11,615 nt of DNA from Phycisphaerales bacterium (GTDB lineage Bacteria; Planctomycetota; Phycisphaerae; Phycisphaerales; UBA1924): positions 1 through 11,615 of the forward strand of contig JAJDDL010000144.1 in assembly GCA_029260335.1 (NCBI GenBank), in the 5' to 3' direction. The notes under the pieces were generated by a model. It saw only the letters and a program-made list of their open reading frames with translations, had not been told where the DNA came from and made no database searches. This document shows positions 1 through 7,031 of this stretch, piece by piece. Every line of letters begins with the position of its first letter. Positions within the stretch are counted from its first letter, which is position 1. Position numbers and translations under genes: made by a program.

Positions 1-248
1 GGACACTGATTTAGGTCTTCTTCATGCGTCAAGGTGCGCGTGCCGGGCAGTGTGCCGCGCAACGCCATGGACACGATGATCGCCGACAGGCACATCCACA
101 GCCCAATTATCACAACTTCAAAGAGCACGCCCACGGCCGCCCACCTCATGCCGCTGCTAAATAATAGTGGCTTTGAGATCAGCCGAAGCAATACCAGAAG
201 GGCGGTCATAACAGCTACCCATGCAAGCACCGCAAGAACTTCACGCAT
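1..248 (-). CDS. Membrane protein of unknown function, partial (C-terminus beyond left edge)
   Basis: I do not recognise this protein. Reading the minus strand from an ATG at 248-246 gives an open frame of 82 codons that runs off the window without a stop. The N-terminus (MREVLAVLAWVAVMTALLVL) is a hydrophobic helix with a charged residue or two before it, followed by a basic stretch (RLISKP). A second hydrophobic helix lies at about residues 35-60 (WAAVGVLFEVVIIGLWMCLS), followed by a polar tail. This is the pattern of a small inner-membrane protein with at least two spanning segments. The ribosome binding site is weak (AGAG about 8 bases upstream). The gene lies 85 bases downstream of the metalloprotease-like gene on the same strand, so co-transcription is possible. 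The opposite-strand frame here is polar and featureless, which supports the minus-strand reading. Function is unknown. Confidence 0.62.
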   Translation of the reverse strand, partial: MREVLAVLAWVAVMTALLVLLRLISKPLLFSSGMRWAAVGVLFEVVIIGLWMCLSAIIVSMALRGTLPGTRTLTHEEDLNQC

Positions 249-333
249 GCCAAGCTCTACGTATGAGATAGCGGAGGGATCGCCCGCCGGTCCCCACCTC
301 GTGCATCTCTGTGAAGCCCCGGGGCCCTATCTC

Positions 334-2451
334 TCAACACCCAACCCCAACTAGCTCCAACAGCAAAAAGAAATCCTCGGCGTCACAATCCCCGTCTCCA
401 TCAAGATCGCAGATACCAATGTCTGCATCACCGAACGCATCGAGGAACGCAAAGAAATCCTCACTATCAGCGTCGCCGTCTCGATCCACATCCGCCGCAC
501 ACCAAACCCTCGGCGGGCTCGACGCCCTCGCGCGATAGAACGCACGCACGCCGTCCGGATGCGTCGACGCGACAATCCAAGGCCCATTGAGCGCAACCGC
601 TCTTCCCAACCGCTCGCCCGGCTCTCCGAGAATGAGATCCTCGATCACCCACGACCCGCTCGCGTCATACCACGCCCAAACAAACACGCCGCCGCGGAGA
701 TCGCCCCCGGCACCGGGATCGCCCATGACAATCACATCACGCCCGATCGCCACCGGCCCACCCACACGCACGCGCGGATCGCTCAGCGTTTGCTCCGCCG
801 CCCAACGAGCACCAGGCACGCCGTTCGCCCGCTCGACATAGACATCCACACCCAACCGATGCGAGACCGCCAAGCGTGACCCGCCAAGCGCCACATCACG
901 AAACCCCGGCAGCCCATTGCACGAGATGCAAGCAATGTCCTGCTCGAGAACCCATTCGCCACTCGATTCGCGAACAAGCGTGATGACCCCCGCGATCTGC
1001 CCGTCGACCGACACGCCCACCGCCGCTCGATCATCGAGAATGTCTATCTCGATCTGGCTGGAAACCGGATTCTGAAACAACCCCGGCAGCGTGAGCGATT
1101 GGCCCTTGCTCCAAGCGTCGCCATCGAACGCATAAAAGTGCAGAATCCCCGGGTGGAATCGCTCGGAGGCTTCTTGGATGATCGCCGTGTCGCCATCGAT
1201 CGCGCCCGCGGTCGCAAAGTTATACGGATTCACATCGGTATCGAGCAGCAACGCCTCTGTCTGCCATTGCATTCCCGGCTCTCGCGCAAGCACATACGCC
1301 GCGCCCACGTCGCCCGCGCCGCCCGCCAGCACCCGGTCCCCCGACGCGTCGAGCCACCGGCCCGTCCACGCGTCGGCGTCATCGGGATTGAACGGTTTCA
1401 CCGGCGCGATGCCGCACTCGCCTCCATCCTCCTCGCCGTGGAGCGTGAACAGGTCGACAAAGCCGTGGTTGTCATCGAAGAACTCGGGCCGCCCGATCGC
1501 GATACTCCTGCCCACCGCGGCAACCGATGCTCCAAATGCGTCGTCGCGCCGCGCACTCCACATCATGCGCACAGCCGGTGCGTCCGAGCGATACGCGGCG
1601 ACCGCCCCGATCGCAGCATTGATCACGCCCGCGTTGTCGGCTTTGAGCGCCACTCCCGTGGGCTCGCCGTCAAAGAGAACATCGGGGTTCGAGAACTGCG
1701 CAAGCGCAGAAGCACCGTCATGGCTCGACCACATGAGTGTCTGCAGTGTGCCATAGGCTTGGGTGTTGAACTCGTGCGCCTGCGAGGCCGCAAGCAGCGA
1801 GAGCGCATCCTCATGGTCCGCGCCGAGATTGTGCCCGATCTGATGCGCAAGCTCTGCCCGCTCGATCATGCTTGTCCGGCGCACAACACTGAACGCGAGC
1901 GAGGTGTCACCAACGAACGATTGCAACTGGTCGGCAATCCCGTCTACGCCATCCCCGCCCTCCGCCGCGACGATCAGCGTGACGAGATCTGCGCCCTGCA
2001 TATCACGCGCGCACCGCAGGTCTACGAGCGACGCGTCCGCCGGCTGCACGCCCCCCGACGCCGGGTCGCGCCAACCACGCCGAAGATCCTCGAGCATCGC
2101 CCGATACGCATCGCCCTCGGGGTAATCTGTCGCAAACCCGCCCGCAAACCGCACCGAACCATCAACACAGCTCGCAACAAAGCTCGCGTTCAACCGCGCA
2201 ATGGCATCCCGAATCTCACCATGAAGCTCATGCTCGCCCCCCGCTTCGAGAACTGCCTCACGCGTATACAACGCAAGAAGCGATACCTCACGGTCACCCG
2301 CGACATGACTCGCACGAGCCGGTGCTGCGCCGAGCAACGCGAACAAAGCCGACAATACTGAGAACCATGAGAACCGCGTGGTGAACCGATGCGGGCGATG
2401 GATTGTTTGGATCCTCATAATGTCAGCATACCAGCAGCTCAAGCCATGCAT
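334..2451 (-). CDS. Secreted M72/reprolysin-like metalloprotease homologue with Glu-to-Gln active-site change, FG-GAP-like repeats and EF-hand tail
   Basis: This is a 705-residue exported protein. After a basic N-region, a hydrophobic core at about residues 29-43 and an APARA-like cleavage site near 47 form a signal peptide. Residues 50-290 resemble the M72/M12 zinc metalloproteases: a zinc-binding motif at 203-213 (HQIGHNLGADH), a Met-turn candidate at Met240, and the trailing FSNP, PTG and ADN motifs seen in peptidyl-Asp metallopeptidases. The usual catalytic Glu is Gln204 (codon CAG at 1840-1842), so peptidase activity is doubtful, although all three zinc ligands (His203, 207, 213) remain. 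Residues of about 300-640 contain FG-GAP-like beta-propeller repeats (for example FGASVAAVGRSIAIG). Residues 652-705 hold two EF-hand/dockerin-like loops and end in Gly-Cys. The first ATG has a GGAG 8 bases upstream. An internal ATG at 2418-2416 (Met12) would give a more typical signal peptide, so the start is uncertain. Confidence 0.9.
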   Translation of the reverse strand: MHGLSCWYADIMRIQTIHRPHRFTTRFSWFSVLSALFALLGAAPARASHVAGDREVSLLALYTREAVLEAGGEHELHGEIRDAIARLNASFVASCVDGSVRFAGGFATDYPEGDAYRAMLEDLRRGWRDPASGGVQPADASLVDLRCARDMQGADLVTLIVAAEGGDGVDGIADQLQSFVGDTSLAFSVVRRTSMIERAELAHQIGHNLGADHEDALSLLAASQAHEFNTQAYGTLQTLMWSSHDGASALAQFSNPDVLFDGEPTGVALKADNAGVINAAIGAVAAYRSDAPAVRMMWSARRDDAFGASVAAVGRSIAIGRPEFFDDNHGFVDLFTLHGEEDGGECGIAPVKPFNPDDADAWTGRWLDASGDRVLAGGAGDVGAAYVLAREPGMQWQTEALLLDTDVNPYNFATAGAIDGDTAIIQEASERFHPGILHFYAFDGDAWSKGQSLTLPGLFQNPVSSQIEIDILDDRAAVGVSVDGQIAGVITLVRESSGEWVLEQDIACISCNGLPGFRDVALGGSRLAVSHRLGVDVYVERANGVPGARWAAEQTLSDPRVRVGGPVAIGRDVIVMGDPGAGGDLRGGVFVWAWYDASGSWVIEDLILGEPGERLGRAVALNGPWIVASTHPDGVRAFYRARASSPPRVWCAADVDRDGDADSEDFFAFLDAFGDADIGICDLDGDGDCDAEDFFLLLELVGVGC

Positions 2452-2455
2452 CCGG

Positions 2456-2468
2456 GTTTCTCCGAAAC
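2456..2468. promoter_or_regulatory. Short perfect dyad in the divergent intergenic region
   Basis: The sequence GTTTC-TCC-GAAAC is a perfect 5-base inverted repeat with a 3-base centre. It lies in the 60-base gap between the divergent metalloprotease-like gene and the small membrane-protein gene. Read as minus-strand RNA, the Shine-Dalgarno-like GGA(G) of the metalloprotease-like gene falls in the loop. It could be an operator or a small translation-control hairpin, or chance. I saw no convincing -35/-10 pair for either divergent gene. Confidence 0.3.
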
Positions 2469-2511
2469 TGTTGTGCGCAATCTCGCGTATGTATTTGAGC
2501 GAGGTGCCCCC

Positions 2512-2769
2512 ATGCGTTTCGGCCTGATCATGACAATCTGTATTGCCGGCGCCGGCTTAGTTGCGCTCCCGGGCATCTTGGAAGGCAGCATCGCCGCCAA
2601 CGCGTACTACTCACTCGGCATGCGGCAAGGGATCGCAGCCGATGCCGTCCCCCTCTACACGAAGACCGAGTGGATCATCCTGCCAACATTCATCGCCGGC
2701 CTCATCACCCTCAGCTGCGGCCTCCTCCTCGCCATCCGCGAACTCCTCCAACGCCCCGCAACTCAGTGA
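2512..2769 (+). CDS. Small two-helix membrane protein, hypothetical
   Basis: An 85-residue protein of unknown function. The frame is open further upstream (to 2389), but I chose the ATG at 2512 because a GAGG motif lies 7 bases before it and the hydrophobic segment begins there. The longer version would add a polar stretch overlapping the start of the divergent gene. Two hydrophobic segments are visible, at about residues 3-24 (FGLIMTICIAGAGLVALPGI) and 54-75 (WIILPTFIAGLITLSCGLLL), separated by a loop of about 30 residues; a short basic tail (RELLQRPATQ) follows. The N-terminal segment might be a signal anchor. The gene is divergent from the metalloprotease-like gene and is followed directly by the 2771-2863 inverted repeat. 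I recognise no family and propose no function. Confidence 0.7.
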   Translation: MRFGLIMTICIAGAGLVALPGILEGSIAANAYYSLGMRQGIAADAVPLYTKTEWIILPTFIAGLITLSCGLLLAIRELLQRPATQ

Positions 2770-2770
2770 A

Positions 2771-2863
2771 AAGAGGCCCTGGCCCAAGCCTGGGCTTCAA
2801 GGATGTCCGACGCTCAACATGCGTATTGCTGATCCCAAGCCCAGGCTCGCGCCAGGGCCTCTT
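2771..2863. repeat. Long imperfect inverted repeat (27-base arms, 39-base centre)
   Basis: The left arm (2771-2797) and right arm (2837-2863) are inverted copies matching at 25 of 27 positions; the mismatches are in the middle, around the GGCCCAAG/CTCGCGCC part. The arms begin and end with AAGAGGCCCTGG / CCAGGGCCTCTT. Each arm also contains a smaller near-palindrome (AAGCCTGGGCTT), so alternative short hairpins are possible. The repeat starts two bases after the stop of the small membrane-protein gene and ends 64 bases before miaA. It may act as a transcription terminator, although plus-strand T-richness after the right arm is weak (CTTCTGC). Alternatively it may be a copy of a dispersed REP- or MITE-like element. 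The structure is directly visible; its role is inferred. Confidence 0.75.
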
Positions 2864-2927
2864 CTGCAAGCGACCCCAATGCTCATCATGCCCCCTCGCC
2901 GCACCAATCGGCGCACAATGATCCCCC

Positions 2928-3902
2928 ATGCCCCGCGTCGCACGATTCCCGGTCATCATCGGTCCCACCGCCGGCGGCAAGTCCTCGCTCGCGGTCGAGG
3001 TCGCGTTTGAGTTCCAACGCCAACAAATGGGCCAAGGCGAGATCATCTCCGCCGACGCCTTCCAGGTTTACCGCGCCATGGACATCGGCACCGCCAAGCC
3101 GACCCCCGACCAACGCGCAGCAGTCACCCATCACCTCATCGACATCCTCGAACCCGATGACCCCGAGCCGTTCAGCGTGCACCGCTGGTTGGGTTTGGTC
3201 GAAGGGCTGCTAGAAGAGATGCAGTGGGGCGGTCCTTCACCAACTCCGCGCATCCCCATCATCGCCGGCGGCACCCACCTCTACACCAAAGCCCTGCTCG
3301 ATGGCGTCTTCGAGGGCCCCGGCGCCGATCCCGTCCTGCGCGAACAACTCCAGGCCATGGACCACGACACACGTCGCGCAGAACTGGAGCGCGTCGACCC
3401 CGCCGCGTTCGCACGCATCCACCCCAACGACGCCCGCCGAACCATCCGAGCCCTGGAGGTCTTCCGGCTTACCGGCAAGCCCATCAGCGATTGGCAGGGC
3501 CAATGGGACACCGGCTCCCGCCCCGATTGCCTGCTGGTCATCCTGGATTGGCAAACCGAGGCCATCAACCGTCGGATCAACGCTCGAATCCGGGAGATGG
3601 TCGACCAGGGCCTCGTCGCCGAGGTCCAAGGCCTCCATGAGTCGGGCCGTCTGGGCCCCCTGGCAGCCCAGGCCCTGGGCTACAAGCAGATCCTGGCCCA
3701 TATCGCGGGGGATTGCACGCTGGATGATTCCATCGAGAGAATAAAGATCGAGACCCGTCGATTTGCCAAGAACCAGCGGACATGGCTCCGCCGGCTGAAG
3801 TCCACACCCGGTTCAGTCGTTGTGTCGGGCGATGAAGGTGAACGGCACAATTCTGTGCAAACCATTGTCAATGCAAGCCTTAAGCCTGTTGGTCACGATT
3901 GA
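2928..3902 (+). CDS. miaA: tRNA dimethylallyltransferase (MiaA)
   Basis: This cytoplasmic enzyme transfers a dimethylallyl group from DMAPP to N6 of adenosine 37 in tRNAs that read codons starting with U, the first step toward ms2i6A. The 324-residue length fits the family. The P-loop GPTAGGKS is at residues 12-19. The catalytic-Asp segment SADAFQVYRAMDIGTAKP is at 41-58; many family members have DSMQVYR here. HHLIDILEP lies at 68-76, the GGTHLYTKALLDG segment at 114-126, RRTIRALEVFRLTGKPIS at 170-187, QALGYKQI at 248-255, and the C-terminal tRNA-binding signature TRRFAKNQRTWLRRL at 276-290. The chosen ATG places the P-loop at the usual distance from the N-terminus. No clear Shine-Dalgarno sequence precedes it. 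It lies upstream of topA on the same strand with a 207-base gap. Confidence 0.97.
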   Translation: MPRVARFPVIIGPTAGGKSSLAVEVAFEFQRQQMGQGEIISADAFQVYRAMDIGTAKPTPDQRAAVTHHLIDILEPDDPEPFSVHRWLGLVEGLLEEMQWGGPSPTPRIPIIAGGTHLYTKALLDGVFEGPGADPVLREQLQAMDHDTRRAELERVDPAAFARIHPNDARRTIRALEVFRLTGKPISDWQGQWDTGSRPDCLLVILDWQTEAINRRINARIREMVDQGLVAEVQGLHESGRLGPLAAQALGYKQILAHIAGDCTLDDSIERIKIETRRFAKNQRTWLRRLKSTPGSVVVSGDEGERHNSVQTIVNASLKPVGHD

Positions 3903-4109
3903 TTTGATTCCCTATGGTGCAGGAGAATCGAGCGCGTGCGCGACATCAGCCGAGATAGGGCTGTGGTGGCAACAGGGCGGCCTCAGAGAGATAAGGAAAA
4001 CTGCTATTCCACGCAGAATGTGCTTGACTCGCGCTGGAGCAGGCCATTCCCTGTGAGCGAGCGGAGTTAGAGTGACCCGGCCGAGCGGCGCCCAAGCGCG
4101 ATTGGATTT
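3903..4109 (+). other. Intergenic leader between miaA and topA
   Basis: These 207 bases hold no credible coding region. A TTGACT element at 4024-4029 matches a sigma-70 -35 box in five of six bases, but I find no good -10 box at 16-18 bases spacing. A 6-base complementary pair (CCCTAT at 3910-3915 and ATAGGG at 3955-3960) encloses a GC-rich stretch and could close a stem. No tRNA or riboswitch that I recognise is present. The region is long enough to carry the topA promoter. The topA start itself lacks an obvious Shine-Dalgarno sequence. Confidence 0.35.
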
Positions 4110-6869
4110 ATGGCAAAGAAGACGACCAAGAAGACTTCCAAGGTGAGCAAGAAGGCGGGGGCGCCTCGCCGAGCCGCCTCTACGGGGTTCACCGCCGGCA
4201 ACGCCGAGGGCAAGCACTTGGTGATCGTGGAATCACCGGCCAAAGCCAAGACTATTAATAAGTACCTCGGCGGGGACTACATCGTGCTCGCCAGCGTTGG
4301 CCATGTCCGGGATTTGCCGAGCAAGGCCAAGAAGGGCGAAAAGACGCCCGTGCCCGGGGTAGACCTCGAGAAACGCTTCCAGCCCACGTACGAGGTCCTG
4401 AGTGGCAAGGACAAGGTCATTCGCGAGCTCAAGAAAGCCGCGAAGGAATCTCTTGGCTCCGGTCGCGAGGTCTGGTTCGCTACCGACCTCGACCGAGAAG
4501 GCGAAGCTATCGCGTGGCACCTCGCCCAGGAACTCAAGATCGAGCCCGATGTGGCCAAGCGCGTGGTCTTCACCGCCATCACTAAGGGCGAGATCGAAAA
4601 GGCCTTTACCAACCCACACCCGATCGATGTGGACAAGGTCAACGCCCAGCAAGCCCGGAGAATCCTCGATCGCATCGTGGGCTACCAGGTGTCGCCCCTG
4701 CTCTGGAAGAAGGTCGCTCGCGGCTTGAGCGCCGGCAGAGTCCAGAGCGTCGCGGTCCGCGTCGTGGTCGATCGCGAGCGAGAGATCCGCGCATTCGTGC
4801 CCGACGAGTATTGGTCGATCGAGGGCCTGTTCACCACCGATGACGGCACAACTGCAAGCAAGCTCCAGGATCAATGGCGGACCTATCTGAGCACCAAGGA
4901 TGACAAGGGCAACACGCCCACCAAGGCGTTGCAAAACGCATGGCTCGCCAAGCACAACTCGTTCCGGGCTGAGCTCATCGAACTCGCCGGTAAGAAAATC
5001 GATATCAGCCAGAGCGGCGCAGAGTCACCCGAGAAGTTCGAGGACGCGGCAAAGTGCAGCCTGCTTCCCAAGGTCGAAGCAGTCATCAAGGCCGCGGGCG
5101 CAACGCAGATTGCGTCCACGACACCAAACACGCCCGTCGACGATGCCAAGGGCCCGGCTCTCTGGCCTCGCCAGATGGCCGTCGAAACGCTCAATCACGA
5201 CTCGCCCTACAAGATCCGCTCGATCGAGACTAAACGCACGAGCGTGCGCCCCTCGGCCCCGTTCATCACCAGTACGTTGCAACAAGCCGCGTCCAGCCGT
5301 CTGAGCTTCGGCGCCCAGCGCACCATGCGTGCGGCCCAGCAGCTCTACGAAGGCGTCGAAGTCCCAGGCGAGGGCCCCGTCGGTCTGATCACGTACATGC
5401 GTACCGATTCGACGCACCTTTCCAAAGAAGCCGTCGAGATGGCGCGGGGGTACATCGGACGCACCTTCGGCGACGACTACCTGCCCGCCAAGCCCAATAC
5501 GTTTAGCTCCAGCAACAAAGCCGCCCAGGAAGCCCACGAGGCGATCCGCCCGGCGAGCCTGGACTACCCGCCCCAACGCGTCAAGAGCGCCCTCTCAAGC
5601 GATCAGCTCCGCCTCTACACGATCATCTGGGAGCGGTTCGTCTCGTGCCAGATGTCCAATGCCCAGTGGGACTCCACGACTGTCCTTATCGACGGTGGCA
5701 CCGACGAGAATGTCACGTTCAAAGCCAACGGCAGAACGCTCGCCTTCGACGGGTTCTACAAGGTCACAGGCGTCCCAACCGCAAGCGACACCGCAACGCT
5801 GCCCAAGCTCGCAGAAGAGCAGCCGGTCGCGCCCATGCACGTCGACCCCCAGCAAAAGTTCACCAACCCGCCCGCGCGCTACTCCGAAGCCTCGCTCATT
5901 CGCAAGCTCGAGGAAGAGGGCATCGGCCGACCGAGTACCTATGCCGAAATCGTTGCCAAGATCCAGGCGCGCAAGTACGTGGAGCTGATCGAAAGGCGAT
6001 TCCACGCCTCGGACCTGGGCGAAGTCGTCACCGACAAACTCATCGAGGCATTCCCGCGCATCATGGACGTGGGTTACACGCGTCAGATGGAAGCCCAACT
6101 CGACCAGGTCGAGGATGAACACCTCGACTGGATCGAGATGCTCCAGTCGTTCTACGGCCCCTTCAAGGAGAACCTCGACCGGGCCCTCGAAGAACTGCAG
6201 CACGCCAAGGCCGAACTCGTGCCCGCGCCCAAGGAATACCGCTGCGAAAAGTGCGACTCAGACCTGGTCTATCGCTTCGGTCGCAACGGCAAGTTCCTGA
6301 GCTGCTCGCGATACCCCGAGTGCGACTATGCGTGCCCGGTCGATCGCCAGGGACGCCCGCGCAAGGCCGAGTTCGTCGATGTGCGATGCCCCAAGACCGA
6401 ACGCCCGATGATCCGCCGGACCGGCCGCTTCGGGCCCTTCGTCGCCACCGTGCTCGAAGACGGCGAGAAGCCCGAGGATCTCGGCATCATCTTGAATATC
6501 GACAAGCAGGGCCGAATCACCGCGCCCTCGCGACCGCCGCTGGAGACCGATCTGCCCTGCCCGACATGCGAGTCGCCCTTGAACTTGCGAACCGGCGCAC
6601 GCGGGCCTTGGCTCGGCTGCTCTCGCTTCCCCAAGTGTCGCGGTCGTGGCAAGTGGGCCGAACTCGAGGACAAGAAGAAGGCCGAGCTCAAGGGCAAGCT
6701 CGAACGCCACGAGAAAGCCCATCCGATCGCCGTGATCTGCACGTATCGCGACGGCCGAGCGCTCACCGACGAGAACGGCAAGCCCGTGCACGATGCGCCG
6801 AAGATCGAAGAACTCGTCTTGGAAGGCGACCCGCGCGAGGCCGAGAGCCAGGAACGTCGGGCCGGATAG
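4110..6869 (+). CDS. topA: DNA topoisomerase I (type IA)
   Basis: This enzyme relaxes negative supercoils by cutting one DNA strand through a 5'-phosphotyrosine link, with Mg2+. The 919-residue protein starts with a Lys/Ala-rich extension (about residues 1-34). The Toprim domain follows: VIVESPAKAKTI at 38-49 with catalytic Glu41, and the metal triad in DLDRE (Asp126, Asp128, Glu130), where most homologues have DPDRE. The RGLSAGRVQSVAVR segment is at 204-217 and PFITSTLQQAAS at 384-395. The active-site Tyr429 is in GLITYMRTDST. EAHEAIRP lies at 474-481 and LEEEGIGRPSTYAEI at 600-614. The C-terminus has a four-Cys zinc finger (712, 715, 732, 738), a degenerate finger that kept only Cys760, and another intact finger (817, 820, 837, 843). 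Residues of about 298-352 look like an insertion relative to short family members. It converges with the serine-protease gene. Confidence 0.98.
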   Translation: MAKKTTKKTSKVSKKAGAPRRAASTGFTAGNAEGKHLVIVESPAKAKTINKYLGGDYIVLASVGHVRDLPSKAKKGEKTPVPGVDLEKRFQPTYEVLSGKDKVIRELKKAAKESLGSGREVWFATDLDREGEAIAWHLAQELKIEPDVAKRVVFTAITKGEIEKAFTNPHPIDVDKVNAQQARRILDRIVGYQVSPLLWKKVARGLSAGRVQSVAVRVVVDREREIRAFVPDEYWSIEGLFTTDDGTTASKLQDQWRTYLSTKDDKGNTPTKALQNAWLAKHNSFRAELIELAGKKIDISQSGAESPEKFEDAAKCSLLPKVEAVIKAAGATQIASTTPNTPVDDAKGPALWPRQMAVETLNHDSPYKIRSIETKRTSVRPSAPFITSTLQQAASSRLSFGAQRTMRAAQQLYEGVEVPGEGPVGLITYMRTDSTHLSKEAVEMARGYIGRTFGDDYLPAKPNTFSSSNKAAQEAHEAIRPASLDYPPQRVKSALSSDQLRLYTIIWERFVSCQMSNAQWDSTTVLIDGGTDENVTFKANGRTLAFDGFYKVTGVPTASDTATLPKLAEEQPVAPMHVDPQQKFTNPPARYSEASLIRKLEEEGIGRPSTYAEIVAKIQARKYVELIERRFHASDLGEVVTDKLIEAFPRIMDVGYTRQMEAQLDQVEDEHLDWIEMLQSFYGPFKENLDRALEELQHAKAELVPAPKEYRCEKCDSDLVYRFGRNGKFLSCSRYPECDYACPVDRQGRPRKAEFVDVRCPKTERPMIRRTGRFGPFVATVLEDGEKPEDLGIILNIDKQGRITAPSRPPLETDLPCPTCESPLNLRTGARGPWLGCSRFPKCRGRGKWAELEDKKKAELKGKLERHEKAHPIAVICTYRDGRALTDENGKPVHDAPKIEELVLEGDPREAESQERRAG

Positions 6870-6884
6870 AGCCGCCCTGTGCCA

Positions 6885-6908
6885 CCATCCATGGCATTGC
6901 ATGGTTGG
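6885..6908 (+). other. Hairpin just downstream of topA
   Basis: CCATCCATG (6885-6893) pairs with CATGGTTGG (6900-6908) at 8 of 9 positions around a 6-base loop, 16 bases after the topA stop. There is no T-tract after it, so it is not a standard rho-independent terminator. It could stabilise the topA 3' end, or it may be chance. Confidence 0.35.
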
Positions 6909-6977
6909 AGATCTGTACCACCAGTCCAAGAATCACCAAACAAAGAAGCCGTTGGTGACCTAGCTCTTGTCCGAACG

Positions 6978-7009
6978 AAAAACCGCCCGCTCCAATCAGA
7001 GCGGGCGGT
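6978..7009 (-). terminator. Rho-independent terminator of the serine-protease gene
   Basis: A perfect 11-base stem (6982-6992 with 6999-7009, ACCGCCCGCTC / GAGCGGGCGGT) has a 6-base loop. On the minus strand the stem runs into TTTTT (6982-6978), the classical terminator form. It begins 22 bases after the stop of the minus-strand serine-protease gene. On the plus strand the hairpin is followed only by CTGTCCC, so for topA it would be a weak terminator at best, although it sits between the two convergent genes. Confidence 0.88.
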
Positions 7010-7031
7010 CTGTCCCTCAAGGGTTCGAAGC

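Noticed and set aside
34..354. A 106-codon plus-strand open frame at the left edge
   Set aside because: It is polar and featureless and overlaps the end of the metalloprotease-like gene; the minus strand here encodes clear hydrophobic helices.
1099..2361. A 420-codon plus-strand open frame opposite the metalloprotease-like gene
   Set aside because: It is Arg/His-rich with no motif. The minus-strand frame contains conserved zinc-protease and FG-GAP features over its full length.
6982..7009. The hairpin as a strong bidirectional terminator that also serves topA
   Set aside because: The T-run is present only on the minus strand; the plus strand continues with CTGTCCC, so strong termination of topA is not supported.
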